Source of the DNA: a virus
Strand: one strand, 5' to 3'
IMG/VR virus record: IMGVR_UViG_3300038716_000200
Span: 1 to 29,488 of that record
Length of the DNA: 29,488 nt
This document shows, piece by piece, positions 20,875 to 28,468 of this stretch (its first letter is position 1; every line of letters starts with the position of its first letter). Below the pieces are notes generated by a model that was not told where the DNA came from, did no database searches, and saw only the letters and a program-made list of their open reading frames with translations. The translations under genes and the position numbers were made by a program.

Positions 20875-21315
20875 ATGTTGTATCAATACAAAGTCACTGG
20901 AGGGCTTGTTGAAGTTATCTCTAATCATGGTGAAGGCATCATGATGTGCCTAGATGCACAAGATGAAGTTTTATATGTAGATGAGTGTGACTTGACTCCT
21001 CATATTGACGCCACTAATGAAAAGATACGTACAGAAGAACGTTTAACTGCAGAATTAGCAGCGGACGGAGTTAAGCCTGCCAAACTAACTACAAGAGAAA
21101 CTTTCCCAGTTGACACTCGTGTCAATATTAATACTGCTTCTGCCCGTCAAATTGCCGATGCATTACCTGGGGTAGGGCTTAAAACAGCTCGTGATATTAA
21201 AGATTTACAGACTTCTCAGTCTGGTGAAAGATTTCAGAAGTTAGAGCAATTGAGAAATATTAAACGAGTTGATTGGGATGAAATTTTTAAGGAGAACTTA
21301 GTACGGGTAGACTAG
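20875..21315 (+). CDS. ComEA-like helix-hairpin-helix protein, 146 aa
   Basis: Residues 83-131 (VNINTASARQIADALPGVG, then KTARDIKDLQ and FQKLEQLRNIKRV) match the ComEA/helix-hairpin-helix fold: a 'INiNtA' start, the PGVG hairpin at 98-101, and the 'F..leqL..i..v' end. Such domains bind double-stranded DNA non-specifically through the backbone. The first 80 residues are a separate small domain, beta-like then helical and acidic. Its place among head/connector genes suggests a protein that contacts DNA at the neck or completes the head, rather than a recombination factor; this is inference. Start ATG 20875 has no Shine-Dalgarno sequence. Confidence 0.75.
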   Translation: MLYQYKVTGGLVEVISNHGEGIMMCLDAQDEVLYVDECDLTPHIDATNEKIRTEERLTAELAADGVKPAKLTTRETFPVDTRVNINTASARQIADALPGVGLKTARDIKDLQTSQSGERFQKLEQLRNIKRVDWDEIFKENLVRVD

Positions 21316-21341
21316 AGACTAGGCTAAATTGATAACTTTTA

Positions 21342-21821
21342 ATGAAGCTTGATACGTATGTACAATCTAAGGTTCGTTGGCATTTAGGTTATAACTTAAC
21401 TTCAGTTCCAGCTGGTGACCAAGCTCGACTTGAAGAGGCTATGAATAATATTCAAGACTCTTTTTGGTACGACAAGATTGTTGAACAGGTTAGCCGTTGT
21501 GACGAAGCTGAAAAACGCACAGATATGACTGGTAGCGTTAATAATGACTCCGTGCCGAAGAGTAGAATCGAAAGCATTTTAGGTGATGTTGATAGAACAA
21601 TTTCAACATCTGATTTTAAAGAGACATTAAAGACGTGGACTCAGATTTATTTGTATGAAACAGATAGGTTAGCATTACATTTATACGTTCCTAATTATAG
21701 AAATCCTGAGCAAGCTCGTTATCGCTTTAATCGAGAAGGAGCAGAATTTATTCAGGCTTTACCTGGACCAGCAGATGTAGCTGTTGGGACAAGATTAATT
21801 CTTGAAACAACTCATCGTTAA
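21342..21821 (+). CDS. Putative connector/adaptor protein, 159 aa
   Basis: A helical protein: MKLDTYVQSKVRWHLGYNL, then EEAMNNIQDSFWYDKIVEQV, a charged section, and TLKTWTQIYLYETDRLALHL before a C-terminal beta-like section. Helical bundle proteins of about 160 residues in this position are common head-tail adaptors, but I see no family motif. Its context (after the capsid block, before tail genes) makes a neck or adaptor role the best guess. It is separated from its neighbours by 26 and 11 bases. Confidence 0.62.
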   Translation: MKLDTYVQSKVRWHLGYNLTSVPAGDQARLEEAMNNIQDSFWYDKIVEQVSRCDEAEKRTDMTGSVNNDSVPKSRIESILGDVDRTISTSDFKETLKTWTQIYLYETDRLALHLYVPNYRNPEQARYRFNREGAEFIQALPGPADVAVGTRLILETTHR

Positions 21822-21832
21822 ATTTTTTCATT

Positions 21833-23332
21833 ATGGCACTCGATACAAAAAGTACTGGAAGAGTATTTGCTTCAGATTTTGCAAAAGATGATCCTAGAAG
21901 GAAAAAGTTTCAGGATTCAGCTGATAAAGCACATGCTCAAGATATGCATGAACATCAAAAAAGTAAGTATTCGTCTGCGAGTCGTCATCAAGAAAAGAAA
22001 GGATCTACAGCACTTGGCAACGTTGTGAAGGCAGCTTCAAAATTTCCTGCAAGAGAAATATTTTCAACAGTTGGAAAGATAGCAAAGGATAGAGCAAAAG
22101 GTGGTTCTGACAACCGTTCAGCGGCGGTAGATGCAGCTAGTAGATATCAAAATACTGGTCTTAGATTCAATGAAGAAGCTAAAGAATGGCAACATCGTGA
22201 TACGGGTAAAGCAGCCACTGGAGAAGAAAGAGCTGCACAAGTAAGACACTATGGTGCATATACAGAAAAAGGAAGAGCAGGAATAGGTTATAGCGGTAAG
22301 GCTCCTACTAAACATGAGAAAGGATCAGACGCTTACTATGGACAAGAATTTGGACAGTCCCACGCAAGAGGTAGTGCTTGGACAGAACATCAACAAAAGC
22401 TTGATCCAACCTTAGATACTAAGGGATTACGGAGTAAATGGATTGAACAAAGAAGAGCTTTTGACACCGCTGGAGCTGGTGGTGGAGGTAAGCCAGTTAT
22501 AGGAATAAATCCACCTAAAAAAGGAAAAAAAATAAGAGAAGGGAAAAAAAATGGAAGACCAAGACCTGATATGCCAACTCCAAAACCTCCCGCATATATA
22601 CATCCGTGGGATAGAGACGATTGGGGAGCAGGAGATAGGGAGAAGATAGGTTTAGCACCACTTCCTAAACCACCTGTTGGAGCACCTGGGGGAACGCCTA
22701 AACCGCCTGTTGGAGGACCTGGAGATAGGATATATAAAACATTGCCTGTACCCATTAGAAGACCTCCTATTGGAGAAATTAAAAAACCAGGATTCCCTGG
22801 GGGCACTCCAAAGCCACCTCGTGAAGGAGGAGGAGGTATAAGGATAGGACTTCCAGGACCTCCAGGATTTTATGATAAAATGCCTGACGGTAGACAAAGA
22901 GGAGGAGGTAGAAGACCACCAATGTTCGGAGGAGGAAGAAGACCTCCTATGTATGGCGGTGGTAGAAGACCACCAATGTTTGGAGGCGGTAGAGGACCAA
23001 GACCTCCTATGTATGGCGGTGGAAGAGGTAGACCTCCAATGTTCGGAGGAGGTAGAGGACCAAGACCTCCTATGTTCGGAGGAGGCAGAGGTATACCTAA
23101 ATATGGAGGTTGGGGATCACCTGGTCACAACCTTCCACCAATGTTTGGAGGTGGAAGAGGTAGACCTACTCCTGGAAGAGGAGGAGGACTACACATACAG
23201 TGGGAGGCCCCTGGTAATCCATCTTGGGAAAGAAAGAATCCTAACTGGAGAGATAATCCAAGGTGGAAAGACCATGGATCTAAGTGGAGGAACTCTCTAC
23301 AAAACCGCTTTCCCCATTATAAGCACTTCTAG
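21833..23332 (+). CDS. Pro/Gly/Arg-rich protein with RPPMFGGG repeats, 499 aa
   Basis: N-terminal 200 residues are charged and helical (FQDSADKAHAQDMHEHQKS), with GRVFASDFAKDD at the start. From about 225 the protein is Pro/Gly/Lys-rich (PLPKPPVGAPGG, GDRIYKTLPVPIRRPP), then a repeat block at about 357-448 built on RPPMFGGG and RGPRPPMYGGG. The C-terminal 50 residues are Trp/Lys/Arg-rich (WERKNPNWRDNPRWKD). It looks disordered and very basic, as in DNA- or RNA-binding RGG/GRP proteins. A structural or DNA-condensing role inside the virion, or a fibre-like collagenous region, are both possible. No family is recognised. Confidence 0.7.
   Translation: MALDTKSTGRVFASDFAKDDPRRKKFQDSADKAHAQDMHEHQKSKYSSASRHQEKKGSTALGNVVKAASKFPAREIFSTVGKIAKDRAKGGSDNRSAAVDAASRYQNTGLRFNEEAKEWQHRDTGKAATGEERAAQVRHYGAYTEKGRAGIGYSGKAPTKHEKGSDAYYGQEFGQSHARGSAWTEHQQKLDPTLDTKGLRSKWIEQRRAFDTAGAGGGGKPVIGINPPKKGKKIREGKKNGRPRPDMPTPKPPAYIHPWDRDDWGAGDREKIGLAPLPKPPVGAPGGTPKPPVGGPGDRIYKTLPVPIRRPPIGEIKKPGFPGGTPKPPREGGGGIRIGLPGPPGFYDKMPDGRQRGGGRRPPMFGGGRRPPMYGGGRRPPMFGGGRGPRPPMYGGGRGRPPMFGGGRGPRPPMFGGGRGIPKYGGWGSPGHNLPPMFGGGRGRPTPGRGGGLHIQWEAPGNPSWERKNPNWRDNPRWKDHGSKWRNSLQNRFPHYKHF
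22901..23175 (+). repeat. In-frame RPPM(F/Y)GGG repeats
   Basis: About seven imperfect units of 27-33 bp encode RRPPMFGGG, RRPPMYGGG, RGPRPPMYGGG and variants. Codons vary (GGA, GGT and GGC), showing divergence since duplication. The out-of-frame stretch is also open over about 465 bases, an effect of the repeat composition. Confidence 0.8.
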
Positions 23333-23707
23333 ATGATGACAGATTCTGCTGCTAAAAGGGAACGAGCTAAGAGATTAGCAACCGATTATTCCGCCTCTCA
23401 AAGAGAACGGGATAATCAAGATAGGGCTAGAGGTGCTCAGAAGAGAGGAACTGTTACTGAAGGTGCTGAGAAGATGAGTATGGGAAGTATGGATAGACAG
23501 ACTAAAAGAGTAGATCGACCTCCTCTAAGTGAAACTACAGAAGTAGAAACTAAATTACACTCAGCTAATGAACGTGAAGGTCATCGACCTCAATCAAAAG
23601 TCAGTTCTGAAGCAGTGACTAATAGAAAAAATAGAGAGCAACCAGCTGAAGATACTAAAAAGTTTGCAAAAGATTATGCATCTAAACACAAAGAGAGGAG
23701 AAATTAA
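23333..23707 (+). CDS. Highly charged basic hypothetical protein, 124 aa
   Basis: Begins MMTDSAAKRERAKRLATDY right after the preceding TAG. Almost entirely polar: Arg/Lys/Glu/Gln with few hydrophobic residues (SQRERDNQDRARGAQKRGTV, NRKNREQPAEDTKK), ending FAKDYASKHKERRN. Both the start (AKRLATDYSASQRERD) and the end (AKDYASKHKERRN) hold a similar A-K-x-x-x-D-Y-(A/S)-S motif, and the same style occurs at the start of the 499-residue protein (FAKDDPRR). Probably disordered or helical, and likely nucleic-acid-binding or internal to the virion. No family. Confidence 0.62.
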   Translation: MMTDSAAKRERAKRLATDYSASQRERDNQDRARGAQKRGTVTEGAEKMSMGSMDRQTKRVDRPPLSETTEVETKLHSANEREGHRPQSKVSSEAVTNRKNREQPAEDTKKFAKDYASKHKERRN

Positions 23708-23914
23708 ATGTCTTTTTTTGATGATCTTGATTGGAACGCACGTGGCAGTACGTATGGACAAAAACATAAGACAGCTGGCGTTTCTTCTAAGTCACTAGGT
23801 GGGTTTAGAAGGTGGAGCAATCCTTCTTCTCAGACTGCTAGTACTAGAGCCAGTAAAGGTAGAGAATTTTTAAGTAGATTTGAAGACAAATTTAAAGATA
23901 AATTTAGAGATTAG
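23708..23914 (+). CDS. Small charged hypothetical protein, 68 aa
   Basis: MSFFDDLDWNARGSTYGQKH, then TAGVSSKSLGGFRRWSNPS and a basic/acidic C-terminus (FLSRFEDKFKDKFRD). A GAGGAG ribosome binding site lies about 8 bases before the ATG, which is better than most in this block. The Phe/Lys/Asp C-terminus has amphipathic-helix spacing. Function unknown; probably part of the same group of small basic virion proteins as its upstream neighbour. Stop TAG is followed by AGAC, a context shared by several genes here. Confidence 0.62.
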   Translation: MSFFDDLDWNARGSTYGQKHKTAGVSSKSLGGFRRWSNPSSQTASTRASKGREFLSRFEDKFKDKFRD

Positions 23915-23963
23915 AGACAGCATTTCCCCCTGTTATTCTAGGTAATAAGTCAGTTTTAGTTTT

Positions 23964-24308
23964 ATGGCTATAAATTATTTTCAAGATACTATTTTCAGTA
24001 CAGAAAGTACATTATCAGCACCAGCTGTTGGTACCGCTTTACAAGTAGCTGTTAATAATACGTTCTCTACAAGTGACTATACCTTTATCGTTACTGTTGC
24101 AAGTGTAGATACAAACGTAATTGTTAGGTTAGAAGGAAGTGTTGATGGAACTAATTATGCTCCAATAATAGCTAATCAAACAATAACTGCTAATGGGACA
24201 ACTGCTTATAGTGTTTCTGGAAGACCAGTTAAATGGATAAGGACAAACTGGGTAAGTGAGGCTGGCGGTACCGCTGCTACTGTTACTTTTAGTGTAGCGG
24301 CTGCTTAA
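23964..24308 (+). CDS. Beta-sandwich virion protein, 114 aa
   Basis: Alternating Thr/Val/Ile strands throughout, and the end block VRLEGSVDGTNYAPIIANQT plus TITANGTTAYSVSGRPVKWI matches a beta domain I know from many phages with the form 'v.GSlDGtnw..i......TanGty.y.v.grPvryiR..wvs..gGtaatv'. The fold is likely an immunoglobulin-like or decoration-type sandwich. It may decorate the head or tail. It runs two bases short of the next start. Confidence 0.68.
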   Translation: MAINYFQDTIFSTESTLSAPAVGTALQVAVNNTFSTSDYTFIVTVASVDTNVIVRLEGSVDGTNYAPIIANQTITANGTTAYSVSGRPVKWIRTNWVSEAGGTAATVTFSVAAA

Positions 24309-24309
24309 A

Positions 24310-24615
24310 ATGACTCTTCCTGCTGTCAATCCAACAACTAGGAATGGTTATATGTTTGGTGCAAGAAGGGAAGAAATACCTTGGGAATCTGAAGGTCCAG
24401 ATACCGGTAGACGTTTTCAAGAAGGAAGACCACAACGTATGGCTGGACAAAAGAATATTTTAGGTGTGCAACTTGGTCAAAAAGATGCACCTTATGGAGT
24501 AGGTCGTAATTTTGTACCAGAAGATAGGGATATTTGGGATGTAGATGCTGGTGATGATGCTTATGCACAGCAAGATCCTTGGAAAACTTTTGATGATAAT
24601 TTAAAATCGTGGTAA
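24310..24615 (+). CDS. Hypothetical protein, 101 aa
   Basis: A polar Gly/Arg/Asp-rich protein (RNGYMFGARREEIPWESEGP, GRRFQEGRPQRMAGQKNILG) ending in an acidic tail (EDRDIWDVDAGDDAYAQQDP, KTFDDNLKSW). No hydrophobic core is obvious, so it may be mostly extended. Located between two beta-rich structural genes and separated from the preceding one by a single base. I see no family. Confidence 0.6.
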   Translation: MTLPAVNPTTRNGYMFGARREEIPWESEGPDTGRRFQEGRPQRMAGQKNILGVQLGQKDAPYGVGRNFVPEDRDIWDVDAGDDAYAQQDPWKTFDDNLKSW

Positions 24616-24660
24616 AAAACCTTCGGCTATAATGATTTCTAAGTCTACTTGTAAATAAAC

Positions 24661-25452
24661 GTGTCAAGCAGTAGTTCAAATAAGCAACCATTAATGGTTG
24701 ATCGTCCGGCAACGACGTCTACATTATTAACTGTTGCGTCAGGACAAGCTTTTTCTACCAGTCTTATTCCAACTGCTGTTGGTAACTCTACAAAGGTTTT
24801 TGATTGTGATTCAGCTTTAACAGATACTTCTATTAGTGGAGCCTACATTGATGAAATCTGGTTTAGATATACTAAACGAGTAATTGAAAAAATTGATGCT
24901 AGAACAGCAACTTCTGGTACTTATTCAGCAGCATCTACTACTGCAACAATAACCATTTCTGGGGGTCATAATTTAGAAGTAGGTCAAGCAGTATTTTTAA
25001 ATTTCACTAGTTATAATTCTGGAGCTGTTCCTATTGATGGAACCTTTACCATTGTTACTATTACTCCGACAACATTTACTGTTACTATTCCTAACATTGC
25101 CAGTGGAACAATTACAGGTAATGTAGATGTTTATGATCCGATTGATTTTTGTTTTTACTTAGTAAATACAGGAACAGTTACTAATATTAACCAATTCTTT
25201 CCATTGTTTGTTGCAAGTATTGATGCTGTAGCTGCTACACAATATTGCAGTTTAACTTTAAAAGAAGTTTTACCTCTTATTAATCATCCTGTCGTTCAAG
25301 CTGGTTCTAATTTCGGTTCTGCTAATAATGAAATAGCGCCAAAACAACGTGGCTTAATGCTTAAGCGTGGACAGGCTTTATACGTCTCTGTTAGTGGTAC
25401 AGCGGCTTTGACGAATGGTTTCTATTGTAATATACAAGGTGGATATTACTAA
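24661..25452 (+). CDS. Tail protein with one E1-FCCH-like module, 263 aa
   Basis: GTG start at 24661, giving MSSSSSNKQPLMVDRPATTS. Residues 84-158 contain a beta module of the kind database annotation labels as ubiquitin-activating E1 FCCH-like in phage proteins: GTYSAASTTATITISGGHNL, VGQAVFLNF, then the strand TFTVTIPNIAS and GTITGNVDV. Remaining regions are beta-rich. The same module occurs three times in the next gene. It likely forms part of a tail or tail-tip assembly. The last residues are NIQGGYY. There is no Shine-Dalgarno sequence. Confidence 0.72.
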   Translation: MSSSSSNKQPLMVDRPATTSTLLTVASGQAFSTSLIPTAVGNSTKVFDCDSALTDTSISGAYIDEIWFRYTKRVIEKIDARTATSGTYSAASTTATITISGGHNLEVGQAVFLNFTSYNSGAVPIDGTFTIVTITPTTFTVTIPNIASGTITGNVDVYDPIDFCFYLVNTGTVTNINQFFPLFVASIDAVAATQYCSLTLKEVLPLINHPVVQAGSNFGSANNEIAPKQRGLMLKRGQALYVSVSGTAALTNGFYCNIQGGYY

Positions 25453-25460
25453 ATTGAAAG

Positions 25461-27725
25461 ATGCCTTTTGGTATAGGTAAATTTAATACTTCACCCAAGA
25501 CAAATTTCGATAAAGGGTTTTCAAAAAATTTAGATAATGGTGCTTTTTCCGTAGCCGCGAGTGGTGGAAGAAGTTATAAAAATAGTGAAATTAGGTTTTA
25601 TAATACCGATTCATTATGGAGTAGATGGCGTAAAGGATTTGAATTATATACCTTAACTCAAAGTATGTTAGGTTCCACTGCGGGAGAAAGACAACGCCGT
25701 GGAGACTATCGTTTATATTTTACTTTTCAGCAATTTCCAGGTGTATTTATTCCTGCAAGACTTTATACTTTTCCTTCTTCTAATCAAGAATTAGGAGAAC
25801 ATATTGTTGGTATGCGTGATACAGATGCATTTAGTTTTTATGACTATGGTTTACCAATACTCGGAGTAAGATATTTAGGTAAATCTGTCAGTGCTACATA
25901 TAGTCAATCCGGTACAACATTAACTGTCACTAAACAAGATCATGGTTTATATCCTGGAGAAAGTGTTTGGTTAGATATCTCAACTGGAGGAGGTGTTGAC
26001 GAAACACTATCAATTGTAAGCACTACGCAAAATACATTTACTGTCACTACTTCAGCATCGGCAACTAACAACGGAAATGTTAACTATTATTTATCGACTA
26101 CTTTTGGGGATTCGCGTTGGACTACTACAAGAGTTCGTCTTCGTTATTTGCCTACAGAGCTTTCTTTCTTTTCAGGCGAACGGTTAGCTGATCGGATTAT
26201 AGAAAAAGATCCAGGTCTTGCCTCCACTTACTCAAGAAGTGGCTCTACAGTTACGATTACATGTCCCTCTGCTCATGGTTTATCTTCAGGAAACAAGGTA
26301 TTTATTGATGTCACTAGTGGTACTGTTGCCTCTGGTAGATATACAGTTACTGTTACTAGTTCTACTCAGTTCACTTTAAGTACTCTTCTTAGTGGTACTA
26401 CTTCAGGTAATGTAACTGTTAGTCGTCTACTTAGAGGTAGAGATTACAAAAATTATGTAGGTTACACGGTTACTGGTTTAGACGCTGTAACAAAAGAAAT
26501 CATATTTCAAAGGCAAGATAGTTATGGAGCTACAACGACTGATGAAGTAACTTCAACTGTTGTACCTGCTCATCGTGGTTTTCTTGTAGGTAGATATTTA
26601 ACGACTGAATTACGATGGCAATGTTCTTGTCAAGACTTTTCAAGGCGTGATAGTTATAATTTATATAGTGATTTACTTTCTGACAAATTTCCAAGAACAA
26701 CTGTTAGATCAACTAAACCAGGTGGTGTTTTACAGCCAGATGGAACAGTTAGTGAAGAAAGAGATATTCCAGGTACTTTTAGAGATTTAGGCTTTACTGT
26801 TATTAATAATTTTTATGAATTACCAGAATATGAAGATACAAAATCAGTTGATTTCCAGAGTTTAATGTATTACCAGATGCGTTGGTGTAAGCATATTTAT
26901 GCAGCGATGTTTGCCATTACACATGATGAAGGAAACGAACCGATCGATTTAGCTGCTAAGTACGTTCAGGATGGTCCAAGTATAACTATTAATATTGACA
27001 ATCATAATTTACAAGCTAATACTAAGATAGAACTGACGTTTACAAGTGGCAATGCCGTTTCTGGTGAATACACCATTAGTTCGGTACCTAATCCAAATAG
27101 TTTTACTGTTGTTTATCCTTTCAGTGATACCGGTAGTGGTTATTGCACTGTTAGTAATTTAAAAAAACATGATTATGTTCGTTCTTGGTTATTAGAACCA
27201 AGTGATAAGCCTGTAGGAGCCGGTTTAGAGAAATTCGAAAAGAACTTTAGTAAAGAAAAATTAAAAGTACAAGATAATTATGAGTTATTAAAATTAACTC
27301 AACAAAATACAAAGTGGAGTGGAGGTAAAACTGTCATTGGTAATAGAAATCAACCCCAATCTATTTCTGATTTTGATCCATCTGTAATTGGGATGACTCT
27401 TACTGATGGTTTAAAACGAGATGCAGATGGAAATTTAAGTCGAGATGGAAAAGCAGTTAATACTACTAATCGAATGATTACATTAATTAATAAATTATTT
27501 AATCGAGCTCCAGCTTTATTAGAGGATACAAAACTCGGCATAGTTGATAAACCTATTAATGAGTTTGCTTCTGATTATGAAGCAGGTGTTATTGATGGAG
27601 GTGCTTTTATTAATGGTATTCCTACTAGTACTACGGCTTCTACAAGTACAATAGATAGCGATACTTATAATCCTATTACTGATCAGGATGTAGTTGTTGA
27701 TTCTGATCTTTATATTAATAGTTAG
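25461..27725 (+). CDS. Large tail protein with FCCH-like modules and a SWIM-like signature, 754 aa
   Basis: Three FCCH-like beta modules are at about 145-211, 255-320 and 498-562 (for example ATYSQSGTTLTVTKQDHGL, STYSRSGSTVTITCPSAHGL and SITINIDNHNL). Between modules two and three, WQCSCQDF (Cys388, Cys390) and RWCKHIYAAM (Cys476, His478) match the CxC and CxH halves of a SWIM zinc finger, though 85 residues separate them, longer than typical. The N-terminal part has a beta/aromatic region and the C-terminal about 180 residues are Lys/Asp-rich. The protein is probably a tail hub, nozzle or adhesion protein; no enzyme motif was noted. Confidence 0.75.
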   Translation: MPFGIGKFNTSPKTNFDKGFSKNLDNGAFSVAASGGRSYKNSEIRFYNTDSLWSRWRKGFELYTLTQSMLGSTAGERQRRGDYRLYFTFQQFPGVFIPARLYTFPSSNQELGEHIVGMRDTDAFSFYDYGLPILGVRYLGKSVSATYSQSGTTLTVTKQDHGLYPGESVWLDISTGGGVDETLSIVSTTQNTFTVTTSASATNNGNVNYYLSTTFGDSRWTTTRVRLRYLPTELSFFSGERLADRIIEKDPGLASTYSRSGSTVTITCPSAHGLSSGNKVFIDVTSGTVASGRYTVTVTSSTQFTLSTLLSGTTSGNVTVSRLLRGRDYKNYVGYTVTGLDAVTKEIIFQRQDSYGATTTDEVTSTVVPAHRGFLVGRYLTTELRWQCSCQDFSRRDSYNLYSDLLSDKFPRTTVRSTKPGGVLQPDGTVSEERDIPGTFRDLGFTVINNFYELPEYEDTKSVDFQSLMYYQMRWCKHIYAAMFAITHDEGNEPIDLAAKYVQDGPSITINIDNHNLQANTKIELTFTSGNAVSGEYTISSVPNPNSFTVVYPFSDTGSGYCTVSNLKKHDYVRSWLLEPSDKPVGAGLEKFEKNFSKEKLKVQDNYELLKLTQQNTKWSGGKTVIGNRNQPQSISDFDPSVIGMTLTDGLKRDADGNLSRDGKAVNTTNRMITLINKLFNRAPALLEDTKLGIVDKPINEFASDYEAGVIDGGAFINGIPTSTTASTSTIDSDTYNPITDQDVVVDSDLYINS

Positions 27726-27727
27726 CT

Positions 27728-28159
27728 ATGGCTGTACAAATCCTTTCTCGTCGTTCCAGTACTCTTCACGACCGGCCTTATCCTATTCGTCTTGGTACTG
27801 CTGAGTTGGCTGTTAATAATAATGCAGGTGACCCTGGACTCTTTTTTGCTGATAATACAGCTTCTCCTTCAACAGGTTTAATTAAAGTAGGACCTATCTC
27901 TGTTGGTTCAACTGCTCCTAATACTTCTGCAGCAGGTTTTAGTTCTCTTAGTAAAGGTGAATCTTGGTTAGATACAGCTAGTACTCAAATTTATAAAATA
28001 TATGATGGCTCCAATTGGCAGACAGCTAAAGCTGTAGCATCAGTAAGTGCTGGCTATCCTGCTAATCCTATAGATGGTCAATTGCATTACAACACATCTA
28101 CCAACAAGTTAGCTATTTACTTACTTGCAAGTACGTCTTGGGTTGTTATAGGTCCCTAG
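27728..28159 (+). CDS. Fibre-like N-terminal adaptor protein, 143 aa
   Basis: The start MAVQILSRRSSTLHDRPYP then IRLGTAELAVNNNAGDPGLF is typical of tail fibre N-terminal head-binding regions, where a 'RrS.....RP...l..GElAvN....p.lF' pattern recurs (phage adhesins such as major tropism determinant and T7/cyanophage fibres). The rest is Ser/Thr-rich with KIYDGSNWQTAKAV and SWVVIGP, typical of beta-strand shafts. At 143 residues it is far too short to be a full fibre, so it may be an adaptor or a fibre base plate joined to proteins encoded after it. Its TAG shares CTAG with the opposite-strand gene. Confidence 0.65.
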   Translation: MAVQILSRRSSTLHDRPYPIRLGTAELAVNNNAGDPGLFFADNTASPSTGLIKVGPISVGSTAPNTSAAGFSSLSKGESWLDTASTQIYKIYDGSNWQTAKAVASVSAGYPANPIDGQLHYNTSTNKLAIYLLASTSWVVIGP

Positions 28160-28401
28160 TGTTGAGCTAACAAATGATCTAGAATGCGATCCAATTTGTT
28201 ATGGACAGCTTGCATTTCTCTTAAGAAGTCTTCTTTTAACACGTAATCACGTACAACTCTATCTTCTAGATTATCAAGGTCACGCTCAATATATTCAAAT
28301 CGCTTTTCTAATTTTTGATTAAAATTTGAGAATGCTCGTGTAATACCAGCAAAGGCACCAATGCTTCCAGATAAGATGGCGGCTATTAACTCTGTTGACA
28401 T
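28156..28401 (-). CDS. Membrane-anchored coiled-coil protein on the opposite strand, 81 aa
   Basis: Residues 5-22 (LIAAILSGSIGAFAGITR) form one transmembrane helix, followed by a charged coiled coil (KLEKRFEYIERDLDNLEDRV, then a second helix to residue 78). A GAGGA ribosome binding site sits about 9 bases before the ATG on the minus strand, supporting translation. Small membrane plus coiled-coil proteins are seen as holins, spanin-like lysis factors or superinfection-exclusion proteins; I cannot choose. It is the only leftward gene in the structural half and its stop overlaps the stop of the plus-strand gene. It may be an insertion with its own expression. Confidence 0.7.
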   Translation of the reverse strand: MSTELIAAILSGSIGAFAGITRAFSNFNQKLEKRFEYIERDLDNLEDRVVRDYVLKEDFLREMQAVHNKLDRILDHLLAQH

Positions 28402-28468
28402 AGTTTGATCCTCTTTTTCTATTCTAAAGGAGTTTACAAATTAAAATGATATTTAATAGACAAAGATT

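Noticed and set aside
22390-22806. 138-codon minus-strand Gly/Pro-rich frame
   Set aside because: Mirror of the Pro/Gly-rich coding region; codes for low-complexity Gly/Pro/Leu sequence with no gene context.
22872-23336. 154-codon second frame inside the RPPMFGGG-repeat gene
   Set aside because: Open because GGA-rich repeats lack stops in this frame; the product is Glu/Asp/Leu-rich repeats with no ribosome binding site and it ends at the shared gene boundary.
24338-24712. 124-codon minus-strand frame
   Set aside because: His/Tyr/Leu-rich antisense shadow over two genes and their junction; no ribosome binding site.
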